A DNA stretch of 43,938 nucleotides, taken from NCBI RefSeq assembly GCF_003601975.1, contig NZ_QZWZ01000047.1, positions 1 to 43,938 on the forward strand. The letters run 5' to 3'. This document shows, in pieces, positions 8,724 through 17,710 of the stretch (position 1 is the stretch's first letter; every line of letters begins with the position of its first letter). The stretch comes from Mesorhizobium waimense. Lineage in GTDB: Bacteria; Pseudomonadota; Alphaproteobacteria; Rhizobiales; Rhizobiaceae. Under the pieces are notes generated by a model. It was not told where the DNA came from. It made no database searches and saw nothing but the letters and a program-made list of their open reading frames with translations. The translations under genes and the position numbers were made by a program.

Positions 8724-9611
8724 TCAGCGAGCCAGAAACAGCGGCAAGGCCGGCTTCCCAACGATCCATCTCGTAACGCCGCCAAAGAGCCGCTCGCGCA
8801 GCCGGCGGCTGCCATAAGCGCCCATGACGATCATGTCGGCAGATGTGTCGATCGCGTGCTGCGCGAGCACCGTGGCCGCCGGTTTGCCGGCGCTCGGCAG
8901 CCGGTCGACCGCCACCCGAGCACCGTGCCGGGTGAGATAGGCTGCAATGTCGGCTCCGGGCTCCGCGCCGTTTGCGTTGCAGATTGGCTCCGGATCGACG
9001 AGTGTGACACGAACTTCCTCAGCACGGGACAAGATATCCAGCGCTTCCCGAACCGCACGGGACGCCTCGACTCGCGAATCCCAGCAGACCACCACGCGCC
9101 GTGGCGACAGTGTCGCCTCAGCGCCCTTCGGCACAACAAGCACCGGCTTTCCCGTATCGAACAAGCTGCCGTTGACGACAGAAGGTCCAAGATGATCATC
9201 GTTGAGAAGTGCGGGTCCGACGATCGTGAGGTCGGCGCAGAGCGCCCGCTGTCGCACCGCGTCACCGACGCTGGCCTGATCGCAGTAGTCGGTATCGACG
9301 TCATAGCAAAGCCACATTGCTCTTAGCAGCGTCTGAATTTCCCTGGCTGTTTTTTCCAGTGTGGCCATGTCCTGTGAGAATCTCTCGATCTGCCTATACC
9401 GTTTTTCCAGTCTGGCGATAGCCACTGCGCTTTGTCTAGGCCACTCGGGGATGCCATCGCCGAGCAGCGGAGACGCCATAACGAGCGGCGGAGGCGACAT
9501 CACCAGAACCGAAAGATACGCACCAACTTCGGCACACAAGGTGGCAGCTATTCTGACGTCCTGATCGCCATGGTCTGACCCCGTCACATTGAGTACGCTT
9601 CTGAAAGTCAT
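8724..9611 (-). CDS. universal stress protein (UspA family), tandem-domain
   Basis: A 295-residue cytoplasmic protein with two Usp folds. The second domain starts near residue 165 (RRVVVCWDSRVEASRAVREALDI) and carries the nucleotide-binding signature MGAYGSRRLRERLFGGVTR near residues 260-280 (G-x2-G-x9-G pattern), followed by the usual hydrophobic end ALPLFLAR. The first domain (SVLNVTGSDHGDQDVRIAATLCAEVGAYLSVLVM) is less typical. Usp proteins support survival under oxygen limitation and other stress. It lies 102 bases downstream of the regulator gene inside the nif block and is probably read with it. Confidence 0.88.
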   Translation of the reverse strand: MTFRSVLNVTGSDHGDQDVRIAATLCAEVGAYLSVLVMSPPPLVMASPLLGDGIPEWPRQSAVAIARLEKRYRQIERFSQDMATLEKTAREIQTLLRAMWLCYDVDTDYCDQASVGDAVRQRALCADLTIVGPALLNDDHLGPSVVNGSLFDTGKPVLVVPKGAEATLSPRRVVVCWDSRVEASRAVREALDILSRAEEVRVTLVDPEPICNANGAEPGADIAAYLTRHGARVAVDRLPSAGKPAATVLAQHAIDTSADMIVMGAYGSRRLRERLFGGVTRWIVGKPALPLFLAR

Positions 9612-9713
9612 TTGACTGCTTCTTTCTGAACATGTCCTTTAGGCGCGTTTCAGAGCCGCGAAACTTGCCCTAAGCACGACGGAGATGGGGGAATGGCAGC
9701 AGCCGTTATCCAT

Positions 9714-10418
9714 TCAGCCGTCCAGCTCCTCGAGTGAGTAGCCGGCCGATCTGACGGTACGGATGGCGATGCCAGGCGAGGCCTCCTTCAGCGCCTTTCT
9801 GAGCCGGCTCATATGGACATCGACGGTGCGTACACCGACATGGATGTTGGCCGGCCAGGCCGCGCCAATCAGTTCGTCCCGAGTGAAGACCTTGCCGGGT
9901 GCCTCAAGCAAAAGCCGCAGCAGGTTGAACTCGATCGGCCCGAGATGGATCTCGTGGCCATTGCCACGAACCCGGTGGGCGTCGAGCTTCATCTCAAGCT
10001 TGCCACAGGAGAGCCAGCCGCCGTTTTCAAACCCGTTCGAACCCCGCTTCGTCAACGCCAGCTTCGCGCGTAGACAGTCGAGCAGCTTGGCTGGGGCGAT
10101 CGGCCGCACAAAGCTCTCGTCAATGCCTGCCTTCAGGAGATCGAGGTGCTGGTTTTCGGCGCCGGGGGCAATCAGGGCAATAATGGGCAGGCTGCCGGTC
10201 CGAGGCTCCCGCTTGAGCCGGGCGCAGATTGCGGACCCGGTTATGCTCACTGGCCCGCAGTCCAGCACCACGGCCCGGAATTCCCGTTCGTCGGCCCTTG
10301 CAAGTGCTTCCTTCGCGCCGCCTGCCGGCTCACTGGTAAATCCATCCACCTCCAATATGTGGCTGAGGAACAGATAGAACTCCGCATCTTGCGAACAGAT
10401 CAGGACGAGTGGCTTCAT
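9714..10418 (-). CDS. OmpR/PhoB-type response regulator embedded in the nif block
   Basis: It starts at the ATG at 10418 (MKPLVLICSQDAEFYLF); the longer frame to 10517 is not protein-like. Residues 1-120 are a receiver domain with the phosphoacceptor candidate Asp53 in VVLDCGP. The acidic pair is reduced (CSQDAE), and the usual KP switch is RP (SFVRPIAPAKLL). Residues 135-234 are a winged helix of OmpR type (HLGPIEFNLLRLLLEAPGKVFTRDELIGAAWP, RTVDVHMSRLRKAL, IRTVRSAGYSLEE). No histidine kinase is nearby. It lies 108 bases after the DUF269 gene, same strand. The partly degenerate receiver suggests it may act without classical phosphorylation; that is inference. Confidence 0.88.
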   Translation of the reverse strand: MKPLVLICSQDAEFYLFLSHILEVDGFTSEPAGGAKEALARADEREFRAVVLDCGPVSITGSAICARLKREPRTGSLPIIALIAPGAENQHLDLLKAGIDESFVRPIAPAKLLDCLRAKLALTKRGSNGFENGGWLSCGKLEMKLDAHRVRGNGHEIHLGPIEFNLLRLLLEAPGKVFTRDELIGAAWPANIHVGVRTVDVHMSRLRKALKEASPGIAIRTVRSAGYSLEELDG

Positions 10419-10526
10419 CAGCGCTACCCCAACGACCGCATCGGCCTGGACCGCGTCGGCTGCGTGGGCTGGCCATCGCGGCTGCTCAAGACCTGACATG
10501 CCCCCCCTGCTCGACAACCGGTTTCC

Positions 10527-11006
10527 TCACGACCTTGCCACCTCGGGATAGGCCTCGATCGTTGCGATCGCATCGCCGGCCAGTTTCGTGCCGGCCGCTG
10601 CGAGCTTCCAGAGCGTCTCGAAGCCGAACCGGTGGACGTCGCGCAGGGTCTTCGACAGAACAACCAGCCGCCCGGCCGTGAAAATGACGCGTCCAAAGCC
10701 CTCGTGACTCATCTCCATCACCGGAGATGCCATCAGCCCGGAGCGTTCCTCGATCGCAAGCCCGACGGCGGCGTAGAACTTATCGAGCCTCCACAGCACG
10801 TCCGGATCCGGATCGTCGACGATTGGGATCGCACGGCGCTGTTCCTTGGTGAGGATAAAGTCTCCCAGCAGCTCGGCATCCGGTTTGCCTTCCCATGACC
10901 CGTAGGAATCCTGCGCACGGATCAGCCGCACAAGGCATTTGACGAATGGGGTGGCAAGGGCCGCCTCGTCGTCGGCGATCGCAGGGCCAACCGCGGCATC
11001 AGACAT
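10527..11006 (-). CDS. NifX-associated nitrogen fixation protein (DUF269)
   Basis: About 159 residues. The ATG at 11006 is preferred because GGAG lies eight bases upstream; the ATG at 11021 has no such site. Family signatures are visible: FVKCLVRLIRAQDSYGSWEGK, LLGDFILTKEQRRAIPIVDDPDPDVLWRLDKFYAAVG, and EMSHEGFGRVIFTAGRLVVL. Proteins of this family always lie near nifX and are thought to assist FeMo-cofactor maturation. It begins 16 bases after the nifX stop. Confidence 0.93.
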   Translation of the reverse strand: MSDAAVGPAIADDEAALATPFVKCLVRLIRAQDSYGSWEGKPDAELLGDFILTKEQRRAIPIVDDPDPDVLWRLDKFYAAVGLAIEERSGLMASPVMEMSHEGFGRVIFTAGRLVVLSKTLRDVHRFGFETLWKLAAAGTKLAGDAIATIEAYPEVARS

Positions 11007-11022
11007 TTCGCTTCTCCTCATC

Positions 11023-11520
11023 TCAGTCCTCGTCCTCGAAGGACGGCTTCTTGTTGGTGGCGCCTGCCTCCGCCAGCACCTTGCGCAGCCAGGGGGGAGG
11101 ACACGTCCTGAGCATTATCTGCGTGCGCAACAGCACCTCCTGAATGCTTTCCGGCTGAGGCACCTTGATCGGATGGATTTTCGCCGAAACAAGCTTCGCT
11201 GCCGAAGGCCCGCCGATCGCCAGGCAAAACAGGAGATGACATCCCTTCAGGGCGTGCACCTTCGGCGTGATACGATCATCGCCCTCGGCCTGATGCTTCC
11301 CGCTCTGGTCGGAAACATCGTCGAAGGCCACGGCTTCCACGAGACTCCATTCCTCGCGCGTCACGTCGTAGATGGCAAAGCGCCTGGCGGACCCGAAATG
11401 CGCATTGAGATCCTTCATGTCTTGCGTAGCGATTGCCACGCGCAATGCGCCTGCTGGTCGTTCACGCAGGGGACCGTGGACTTCGTCAGGGACGACTGAG
11501 AGGCGACGGACGGGACCCAT
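11023..11520 (-). CDS. nifX: nitrogenase cofactor carrier protein NifX
   Basis: 165 residues. The cofactor-binding NifX/NifB-C domain is clear: ALRVAIATQDMKDLNAHFGSARRFAIYDV near residue 25, and CHLLFCLAIGGPSAAKLVSAKIHPIKV near residue 94. NifX holds the FeMo-cofactor precursor (NifB-co/VK-cluster) between NifB and NifEN. The start at 11520 overlaps the 3' end of nifN by 35 bases, indicating coupling. The C-terminal tail (EAGATNKKPSFEDED) is acidic. Confidence 0.94.
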   Translation of the reverse strand: MGPVRRLSVVPDEVHGPLRERPAGALRVAIATQDMKDLNAHFGSARRFAIYDVTREEWSLVEAVAFDDVSDQSGKHQAEGDDRITPKVHALKGCHLLFCLAIGGPSAAKLVSAKIHPIKVPQPESIQEVLLRTQIMLRTCPPPWLRKVLAEAGATNKKPSFEDED

Positions 11521-12868
11521 CTGGCGTTTCTCGCTTACCGAGTGGACAGAGTTCCTCACGCGTCGGCGCCTGCCGGTTAGCTTGGAAAATGTTGGCAACC
11601 TCGAAAACCAGGTCGCGGATGCCCTGATAGAGGATTGTGGGCTTGTGCTGGCTGCCGAGCCGGTCGAAGACGGGGAAGCCGACGCGCATGAGCGGAATGC
11701 CGAGGCGCTCTGCCGCCTGACGTCCGTGCGAATGGGTGACGAGGAGATCGGCACTGGCGCCAAGAGTTTCCAGATCGCCGAGATCACCGATCTGAACCGA
11801 CTGCGCCGGTACTTTTTCCAGAATTTTCGACATATCGGTCGTGGTGACCGCTGCGGCGATTTCGCAGCCCATGCCGATGAAGAAAGTTGCGAGTTGGTAG
11901 AGTTGGTCTGGTTCAGCTGCGATCGCAATTTTCTTGCCTCCGAAATGGAAATGTCCGTCGAGCAACGCATCCTGCAATTGTGCCCGGCGGCGGCGCACAC
12001 CTGCCGGCACAGGTTCACCCGAGATCGCGGACAAGAGCGAGACGAACCGGTCGGTGCTCTTCAATCCGGTCAGCGACTGAAACAGCACGTAAGGGACGCC
12101 CGTCACCTTCCGCAGCACCTCCGCCGAGCGACGCATGTGCTCGCCGATGGCGATGCAGTACTGGGCCGTGCCAAGTTCGCGGATACCCTCCACGCTGGTG
12201 CCGCCATAGGTGGTCGTGACCCAGCGCTCAGGCACGGTGCCGTCGAGCGAGCCGGAGACGTCCGGCAGGATCACCGGCTCGAGTCCGAAGTTTTCAATCA
12301 TGTCACGCAAATGCTCGATGTCAGCCACGGTGAGGTTCCAGCCGGGGAGGATCGCGATCTTCTTTGACTGCCGCACCTGCTCGCCAGGGCGTGTAAGCCG
12401 TTCGATCATCGCGGTGACTGCCTTGGCCCAGCCCTCCTCGATTGCGCCTTCGAAATCCGGCGTATTGGCCAGCACGATCTCGGTGCCTGGGAGGTCTTGC
12501 GCGCGTTTCAGCCTGATGTCGGCGACGTCTCCTGCTGTATCTTCGCCACGGGTTTCGACCAGCGCCGTCGTGCAGACCCCGATCAGCTTCGGCTTCGTGC
12601 GAGCCTTGATGTTGAGGATCGCCTCTTCAAGATTGTCCGCCCCGCCGAGGATCGTCGTCACCTCGTCCATCGCGGTGGTCTGCAGCGGGATGGCTTCCTT
12701 GAAGTGCCGTACCAAGAGCACGAGCGCGAAGCTGGTGCAGCCCTGGCTGCCGTGGAACAGCGGCATTGCGCCTTCGACTCCAAGAAAGGCCAAGGCGGCA
12801 CCGAGCGGCTGTGACGACTTCAGCGGATTGACCGCGGCTGATTTGGTCTGGGAAAGGATGCGGGACAT
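11486..12868 (-). CDS. nifN: nitrogenase iron-molybdenum cofactor biosynthesis protein NifN
   Basis: 460 residues. NifN pairs with NifE as the alpha2-beta2 scaffold on which FeMo-cofactor is matured. The sequence shows NPLKSSQPLGAALAFLGVEG, the cluster-ligand region FHGSQGCTSFALVLLVRHFKEA, VCTTALVETRGED, and the long NifK-like C-terminal region. It starts nine bases after nifE ends. The C-terminus (LGKRETPDGSRPSPLSRP) overlaps the nifX start. Confidence 0.96.
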   Translation of the reverse strand: MSRILSQTKSAAVNPLKSSQPLGAALAFLGVEGAMPLFHGSQGCTSFALVLLVRHFKEAIPLQTTAMDEVTTILGGADNLEEAILNIKARTKPKLIGVCTTALVETRGEDTAGDVADIRLKRAQDLPGTEIVLANTPDFEGAIEEGWAKAVTAMIERLTRPGEQVRQSKKIAILPGWNLTVADIEHLRDMIENFGLEPVILPDVSGSLDGTVPERWVTTTYGGTSVEGIRELGTAQYCIAIGEHMRRSAEVLRKVTGVPYVLFQSLTGLKSTDRFVSLLSAISGEPVPAGVRRRRAQLQDALLDGHFHFGGKKIAIAAEPDQLYQLATFFIGMGCEIAAAVTTTDMSKILEKVPAQSVQIGDLGDLETLGASADLLVTHSHGRQAAERLGIPLMRVGFPVFDRLGSQHKPTILYQGIRDLVFEVANIFQANRQAPTREELCPLGKRETPDGSRPSPLSRP

Positions 12869-12877
12869 CGGTTTTCC

Positions 12878-14368
12878 TCAACACTCGCCGAAATCGCCGG
12901 CCGTCGGGCCGGCGAATTCTTCGGCAGCGTGCAAGGTCGCGGCCTCGCTCTTGGTACCCGGCAGTTCGTCCTTCACATCAGCCTGGCGATCCCACGGGGC
13001 CGGGTCGCGCACCTGGTGCCAGATCGGGTTATGAATGGCGAGGTCGATCTGGCGTACGAGTTCCACCATGCCGTCATAGCCGGCATAAGGATGCTGGCGC
13101 TCCTGGTTGATATCGAGCCAGGGCGTCTTGGCCTTGAGCGCGATGAATTGCGTGCGTCCGCCCGACAGCATGATATCGGCCTTCTGTTCTGAGAGCATGG
13201 CGTAAAGGTCGCGCGCTGGCATCTGCTCGAACATGTGGTTGTCGTCCTTGAGGATCTGTTTGATGCGCTCCTTGTCTTCGAGCGTGGATTTTTTTACCGA
13301 GGTGCCGACGATCTCGATGCCGATCTCCGTCAGCGCGTGGACGACTGACCATGACTTGACACCACCTGTGTTGAGCAACACGCGCTTGCCTTGCAGCCGC
13401 GGCCGATAAGCCTCGAGCTTCTTCCACGCAATCGCCTCCTCCTGTGCAATCAGCGTCTCAGTGCGATCGAGGATCTGTCGATCGGCGCCTTTCCTCACCA
13501 GCAGTTCAGCAATGTTGCGAAGTGCTTCGGAGGTATCGGTGATGCCGTAGAAGGAGCCCTCGAAGAACGGGATGTCCCAGCGCTCCTCCATCTTGCGGCC
13601 CAGATTGATAAGTGCGGTCGAGCACACCATCATAGCCGCGCGGGCGCGGTGAGCCGACGCAACGTCGATGTATCGCGCGTCCCCCGGAATGCAGGCGCGC
13701 ACCCGGATGCCAAGCCGATCAAGCAGCGGCTTCACCAGCCAGAACTCACCCGATAGGTTGAATTCGCCAAGGATGTTGATGTCGTGGGGCCCGGCGTCGT
13801 CGGGTTCCACGGTGCCGATGACGTGTTCGAGCAAAGCCTCGCCGGCGAGCTTGTTGCCGAGGTTCTTCGACCCGGCCAGGCCCGGCACATTGACCGGCAC
13901 CACGGCCAAGCCGAATTTTTCCCCCGCGCGCTTGCAGACGGCCTCGATGTCGTCGCCGATCAGCGCCGTTACGCAAGTCGAGTAGACGAAGATTGCTGGC
14001 GGCGCATGTGCCTCCTTGATCTCGCGGATCGCTTTGAAAAGTTTACGCTCGCCCTGCCCCATCACGATGTCGAGTGCGGCAAGATCGGTGGTGAAGCTAG
14101 TGCGCCACAGCGTTGGCCCGGACGAAGCCGAGCCGCGGTTGTCCCAGGAATTGCCCTCGCATGCGAGCGGCCCATGGACTAGGTGCGCAACGTCGGTGAT
14201 CGGCTGCAGCACGATCTTGGCGCCATCGAAGGCGCAGCCGCCGGCTGCCGCTCCCGGCGTCAGCGGCTTTGCGCAGCCCTGTTTGCGCGCCTTGGCATCC
14301 TTGTTACGGTTCTTATCGCAGGCGGGCTCGTTGAAGACATCCTGAATCTTGGCGCTGAGCGAGGACAT
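12878..14368 (-). CDS. nifE: nitrogenase iron-molybdenum cofactor biosynthesis protein NifE
   Basis: About 496 residues from the ATG at 14368 (GGAG eight bases upstream; the upstream TTG is rejected). NifD-like scaffold subunit. Cysteine blocks GAAAGGCAFDGAKI, HGPLACEGNSWDNRG and VYSTCVTALIGDD match the cluster ligands. The cofactor region shows MVCSTALINLGRKMEERWDIPFFEGSFYG. The C-terminal PYAGYDGMVELVRQIDLAIHNPIW block is typical. It lies between nifK and nifN on one transcript. Confidence 0.96.
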   Translation of the reverse strand: MSSLSAKIQDVFNEPACDKNRNKDAKARKQGCAKPLTPGAAAGGCAFDGAKIVLQPITDVAHLVHGPLACEGNSWDNRGSASSGPTLWRTSFTTDLAALDIVMGQGERKLFKAIREIKEAHAPPAIFVYSTCVTALIGDDIEAVCKRAGEKFGLAVVPVNVPGLAGSKNLGNKLAGEALLEHVIGTVEPDDAGPHDINILGEFNLSGEFWLVKPLLDRLGIRVRACIPGDARYIDVASAHRARAAMMVCSTALINLGRKMEERWDIPFFEGSFYGITDTSEALRNIAELLVRKGADRQILDRTETLIAQEEAIAWKKLEAYRPRLQGKRVLLNTGGVKSWSVVHALTEIGIEIVGTSVKKSTLEDKERIKQILKDDNHMFEQMPARDLYAMLSEQKADIMLSGGRTQFIALKAKTPWLDINQERQHPYAGYDGMVELVRQIDLAIHNPIWHQVRDPAPWDRQADVKDELPGTKSEAATLHAAEEFAGPTAGDFGEC

Positions 14369-14431
14369 TGCATCGGTCTCCAAAAGGCCAGTGGAAGGTG
14401 GCCGGCTTCGACGAAAAGCCGGCCGCGGCGC

Positions 14432-15973
14432 TCAGCGGGTGAGGTCATAGGAATAGTCCGTCACGCCCGTCTGGCTCGTCTCGCGATCGAGCTTGTCGAA
14501 GATCTTGTCGAGGATCGCCGTCAGCACGCGTAGCCCGCCCTGGTAGCCCATGAGTGCAAAGCGATGGTGATGGTGCCGGTCGAAGATCGGAAACGTCAGC
14601 CGGATCAGCGGCGTGCCGGTGTCGCGCTCCAGATACTTGCCATGGGAATTGCCGATCAGCAGGTCCACCGGCTCGGTGAAGAGCAGTGAGCGCATCGCCC
14701 ACAGGTCCTTGCCTGCCCACACTTGAGCATCCTTGCCGTACGGTGAGGAACCAAGCAGTTCCTTCAACTCGGCTTTCCATGCCGATGTGCCATTGGTGGC
14801 GAGGCAATGTGTCGGCTCGCCGCCGGTTTCCATGATGAAGCGGGCCATGGCGTAGACGAAGTCCGGATCGCCGTAGATCGCGTATTTCTTGCCGTGCAGC
14901 CAGGACTGGCTGTCCGCCATGGCATCAATCAGTCGGCCGCGCTCCAGGCGGATTGTCTCCGGGATCTCCTTGCCGGAAATCGCCGAGACCTTCATCAGCA
15001 ATTCGTCGGTCGCCTGGACGCCGAGCGGATAATGGAATGGGGCCGTCGCCTGCCCGACTTCCTCGCAATACTCGAGCGTTTTTCGGGTGTTGTAACGCTG
15101 TAGTGAAACTGTCGCCTCGGCGTTAAGTGCCTTCTTCACGTCTTCAATCTTCGTGCCACCGTCGTACATGCGGTATTCGCCGTCCGACGGCGTGTCGAAC
15201 TGGTCAGAGGCGTCCTGGATGAAGGTGTAGGACACGCCTATCAGATCGAGCAGGCGCTTGAGTTCACGGTTGTTGCCGACGCAGAAGCCGTCGAAGCCCG
15301 GGATGATGTTGATGGTTCCCTTGACTTGACTGCGCTCCTGGCCTTTCCAGAAGTGCTCCAGAATGCCCTTGACCATGCCGTCATAGCCATCGACATGGCT
15401 GCCGACGAAAGCCGGCGTGTGGGCAAAGGGCACGTCGAAATCGCGCGGGACGGAGTTTTCGTCCTTGGCATTCTCGATGAAGCTGTGCAGGTCGTCGCCA
15501 ATGACCTCGGCCATACAAGTCGTGGAGACGGCGATCATCTTCGGGTCATAGAGCTGGTAGGTGTTGGCTAGTCCATCGACCATGTTCTTCAGGCCGCCGA
15601 AAACCGCCGCATCTTCAGTCATCGAGGAGGAAACCGCCGAAGCAGGCTCCTTGAAATGGCGCGACAGGTGCGAGCGGTAGTAGGCCACGCAGCCCTGGCT
15701 GCCATGGACGAAGGACATCGTTCGCTCGAAGCCCGCGGCCGCGAACACTGCGCCGAGCGGCTGGCAGGCCTTGGCGGGGTTCACCACAAGCGCTTCGCGG
15801 GCGAGATTCTTTTCGCGGTATTCCCAGGTCTTGGTGAATTCACGTTGATCGGTGACGATCTGATCGGGGTGCGGACATTCGAAATTCAGCTTCTTCTCGG
15901 CGAGCATCTGCCTATATTCCGGCTCGCGGAACAGAGGGGCGTGGTCGAGAATTTTTTCAGCCGACTGCGGCAT
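14432..15973 (-). CDS. nifK: nitrogenase molybdenum-iron protein beta chain
   Basis: 513 residues, the usual length. P-cluster ligand Cys residues are in NPAKACQPLGAV, HGSQGCVAYYRSHL and VSTTCMAEVIGDD. Other hallmarks are FNTP-type substitutes in DNSVPRDFDVPFAHTPAFVGSH and the end LDRETSQTGVTDYSYDLTR. It forms the alpha2-beta2 dinitrogenase with NifD in the cytoplasm of the fixing cell. The 132-base gap to nifD holds two hairpins. Confidence 0.98.
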   Translation of the reverse strand: MPQSAEKILDHAPLFREPEYRQMLAEKKLNFECPHPDQIVTDQREFTKTWEYREKNLAREALVVNPAKACQPLGAVFAAAGFERTMSFVHGSQGCVAYYRSHLSRHFKEPASAVSSSMTEDAAVFGGLKNMVDGLANTYQLYDPKMIAVSTTCMAEVIGDDLHSFIENAKDENSVPRDFDVPFAHTPAFVGSHVDGYDGMVKGILEHFWKGQERSQVKGTINIIPGFDGFCVGNNRELKRLLDLIGVSYTFIQDASDQFDTPSDGEYRMYDGGTKIEDVKKALNAEATVSLQRYNTRKTLEYCEEVGQATAPFHYPLGVQATDELLMKVSAISGKEIPETIRLERGRLIDAMADSQSWLHGKKYAIYGDPDFVYAMARFIMETGGEPTHCLATNGTSAWKAELKELLGSSPYGKDAQVWAGKDLWAMRSLLFTEPVDLLIGNSHGKYLERDTGTPLIRLTFPIFDRHHHHRFALMGYQGGLRVLTAILDKIFDKLDRETSQTGVTDYSYDLTR

Positions 15974-16041
15974 TGGTGGTTACCTCTTTTTCATCTGGCC
16001 TCGCCATATGGCGGCTCAGGGACGTCGAGCGTTTCAGGTCT

Positions 16042-16087
16042 CCCGCGGATCGCGGGCGCAGGCGTTCATCGTCTCCCTTGGGGAGAC
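16042..16087. other. two stem-loops between nifD and nifK
   Basis: CCCGCG-GAT-CGCGGG is at 16042-16056 and GTCTCCC-TTG-GGGAGAC is at 16071-16087, both perfect stems of 6 and 7 bp. They lie in the untranslated gap between the two dinitrogenase genes. Such structures in nif messages usually affect mRNA stability or partial termination; here that is inference. Confidence 0.6.
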
Positions 16088-16105
16088 AAAGCTGAACACA
16101 GGTGG

Positions 16106-17608
16106 TTATTCGGCAGCCAACGCTTGCCCACGGCTCGGGCTCTTTTTCCAGGGGGCCTGGAATAGGTCCCAGACCGGGTTGTTGATGGCAAGATCCACGT
16201 CGCGGGCGAAAATGGCAAAGCCGTCATAGCCGTGATATGGTCCTGAATAATCCCAGGAGTGCATTTGCCGGAACGGTATGCCCATCTTCTGCACCGGGTA
16301 CTTTTCCTTGATGCCCGAGCCGACCAGATTAGGGCGAACCCCCTCGATGAACTTCTCCAACTCGTAACCGGTCACGTCGTCATAGATCAGCGTGCCGTTC
16401 TTCACGTAATGGCTGGTGCGCTGATAGTCGTCATTGTGGGCGAACTCATAGCCCGTGCCGACGATCACCATGCCGAGATCTTCGTAGGCCGTGATGACGT
16501 GACGGGGTCGCAGGCCGCCGACATAGAGCATGACGGTATTGCCTTCGAGGCGCGGCCGGTACTTGGCAATGACCGCATCGACAAGCGGCCTGTACTTGGC
16601 GATGACCTTCTCGGTCTTCTCCTCGATTTCAGGCCCAAAATGCTTGGCTATCTTGCGCAGAGAGGATTCGATCTGAGAGGGGCCGAAGAAATTGTATTCC
16701 ATCCAGGGGATGCCGTATTTTTCCTCCATGTGCCGGCAGATGTAGTTCATCGACCGGTAGCAATGGATGAGATTGAGCTTGGCCTTCGGCGCGCGCTCGA
16801 TTTCGGCGAGCGTAGCATCGCCCGACCAGTTGCCGACCACGCGCAGCCCTATCTCCTCAAGCAGGATGCGAGAGGCCCAGGCGTCGCCACCGATATTGTA
16901 GTCGCCGATGACGTTGACGTCATAAGGACCGGCTTCGAATTCGACTTGCTTCTTCTCGAACACCCAATCGCGGATCGAATCGTTGGCGATGTGGTGGCCA
17001 AGCGATTGCGAGACGCCGCGGAAGCCCTCGCAGCGTACCGGCACGATCGTCTTTTCGAGCTCCTTGGCCTTGTTGCGGGACACAGCTTCGGTGTCGTCGC
17101 CAATCAGGCCGATCGGGCATTCCGATTGCACGGTCATGCCGTTGTTGAGGGGAAACAGTTCCTCGATCTCGTCGATGATCTGTTCCAGCTTCTTGTCGCC
17201 GCCGAAAACAATGTCCTTCTCCTGGAAGTCGGAGGTGAACTGCATTGTCCCGAACGTGTCGATGCCCGTCGTACCGACATAGTAGTTGCGGCGCTGCGAC
17301 CAGGAGTATTGCCCGCAGCCGACCGGTCCGTGCGAGATATGAACCATATCCTTGACTGGACCCCACACCACGCCTTTAGAGCCGGCATAGGCGCAGCCGC
17401 GAATCGTCATCACGCCCGGAATGGACTTGATGTTCGACTTGACGTCGCATTCGGAGACGACCTCGCCTTCCCCGCCAGCCTCTTCTCCGCTCTTTGCAAC
17501 GCTAAGGTGCTTTTTGCGGCGCTTCGCCGCCTTGTCGGGATATTGCGACAGCACCTCCTCGACAAGCTTCGCATGGAGAGCGCCGTCATTCTCGTATTCC
17601 AGGCTCAT
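16106..17608 (-). CDS. nifD: nitrogenase molybdenum-iron protein alpha chain
   Basis: 500 residues. P-cluster Cys residues lie in MTIRGCAYAGSKGV, SHGPVGCGQYSW and QSECPIGLIGDD. The FeMo-cofactor Cys is in LIHCYRSMNYICRHMEEK, and its His ligand block is MHSWDYSGPYHGYDGF near the C-terminus. The protein catalyses N2 reduction with NifK. The N-terminus carries a charged insert (KRRKKHLSVAKSGEEAGGEGE) as in other rhizobia. The start ATG is 102 bases after nifH. Confidence 0.98.
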   Translation of the reverse strand: MSLEYENDGALHAKLVEEVLSQYPDKAAKRRKKHLSVAKSGEEAGGEGEVVSECDVKSNIKSIPGVMTIRGCAYAGSKGVVWGPVKDMVHISHGPVGCGQYSWSQRRNYYVGTTGIDTFGTMQFTSDFQEKDIVFGGDKKLEQIIDEIEELFPLNNGMTVQSECPIGLIGDDTEAVSRNKAKELEKTIVPVRCEGFRGVSQSLGHHIANDSIRDWVFEKKQVEFEAGPYDVNVIGDYNIGGDAWASRILLEEIGLRVVGNWSGDATLAEIERAPKAKLNLIHCYRSMNYICRHMEEKYGIPWMEYNFFGPSQIESSLRKIAKHFGPEIEEKTEKVIAKYRPLVDAVIAKYRPRLEGNTVMLYVGGLRPRHVITAYEDLGMVIVGTGYEFAHNDDYQRTSHYVKNGTLIYDDVTGYELEKFIEGVRPNLVGSGIKEKYPVQKMGIPFRQMHSWDYSGPYHGYDGFAIFARDVDLAINNPVWDLFQAPWKKSPSRGQALAAE

Positions 17609-17634
17609 GGGATCCCTTTTAATGGTTCGGGTGA

Positions 17635-17695
17635 CGCCTCATTGAGGAGGCGCCGTTCTTTTGAAAAGGCGCGCCAGCTCCAGGTCCGCACCTGG
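17635..17695. other. two stem-loops between nifH and nifD
   Basis: CGCCTC-ATTGAG-GAGGCG is at 17635-17652 and CCAGGT-CCGC-ACCTGG is at 17680-17695, both perfect 6-bp stems. Position just after the nifH stop suggests 3' stabilisation of the abundant nifH message or attenuation into nifD. No long T run follows, so a simple terminator is unlikely. Confidence 0.6.
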
Positions 17696-17710
17696 CGGCG
17701 GCAGGAGCGG

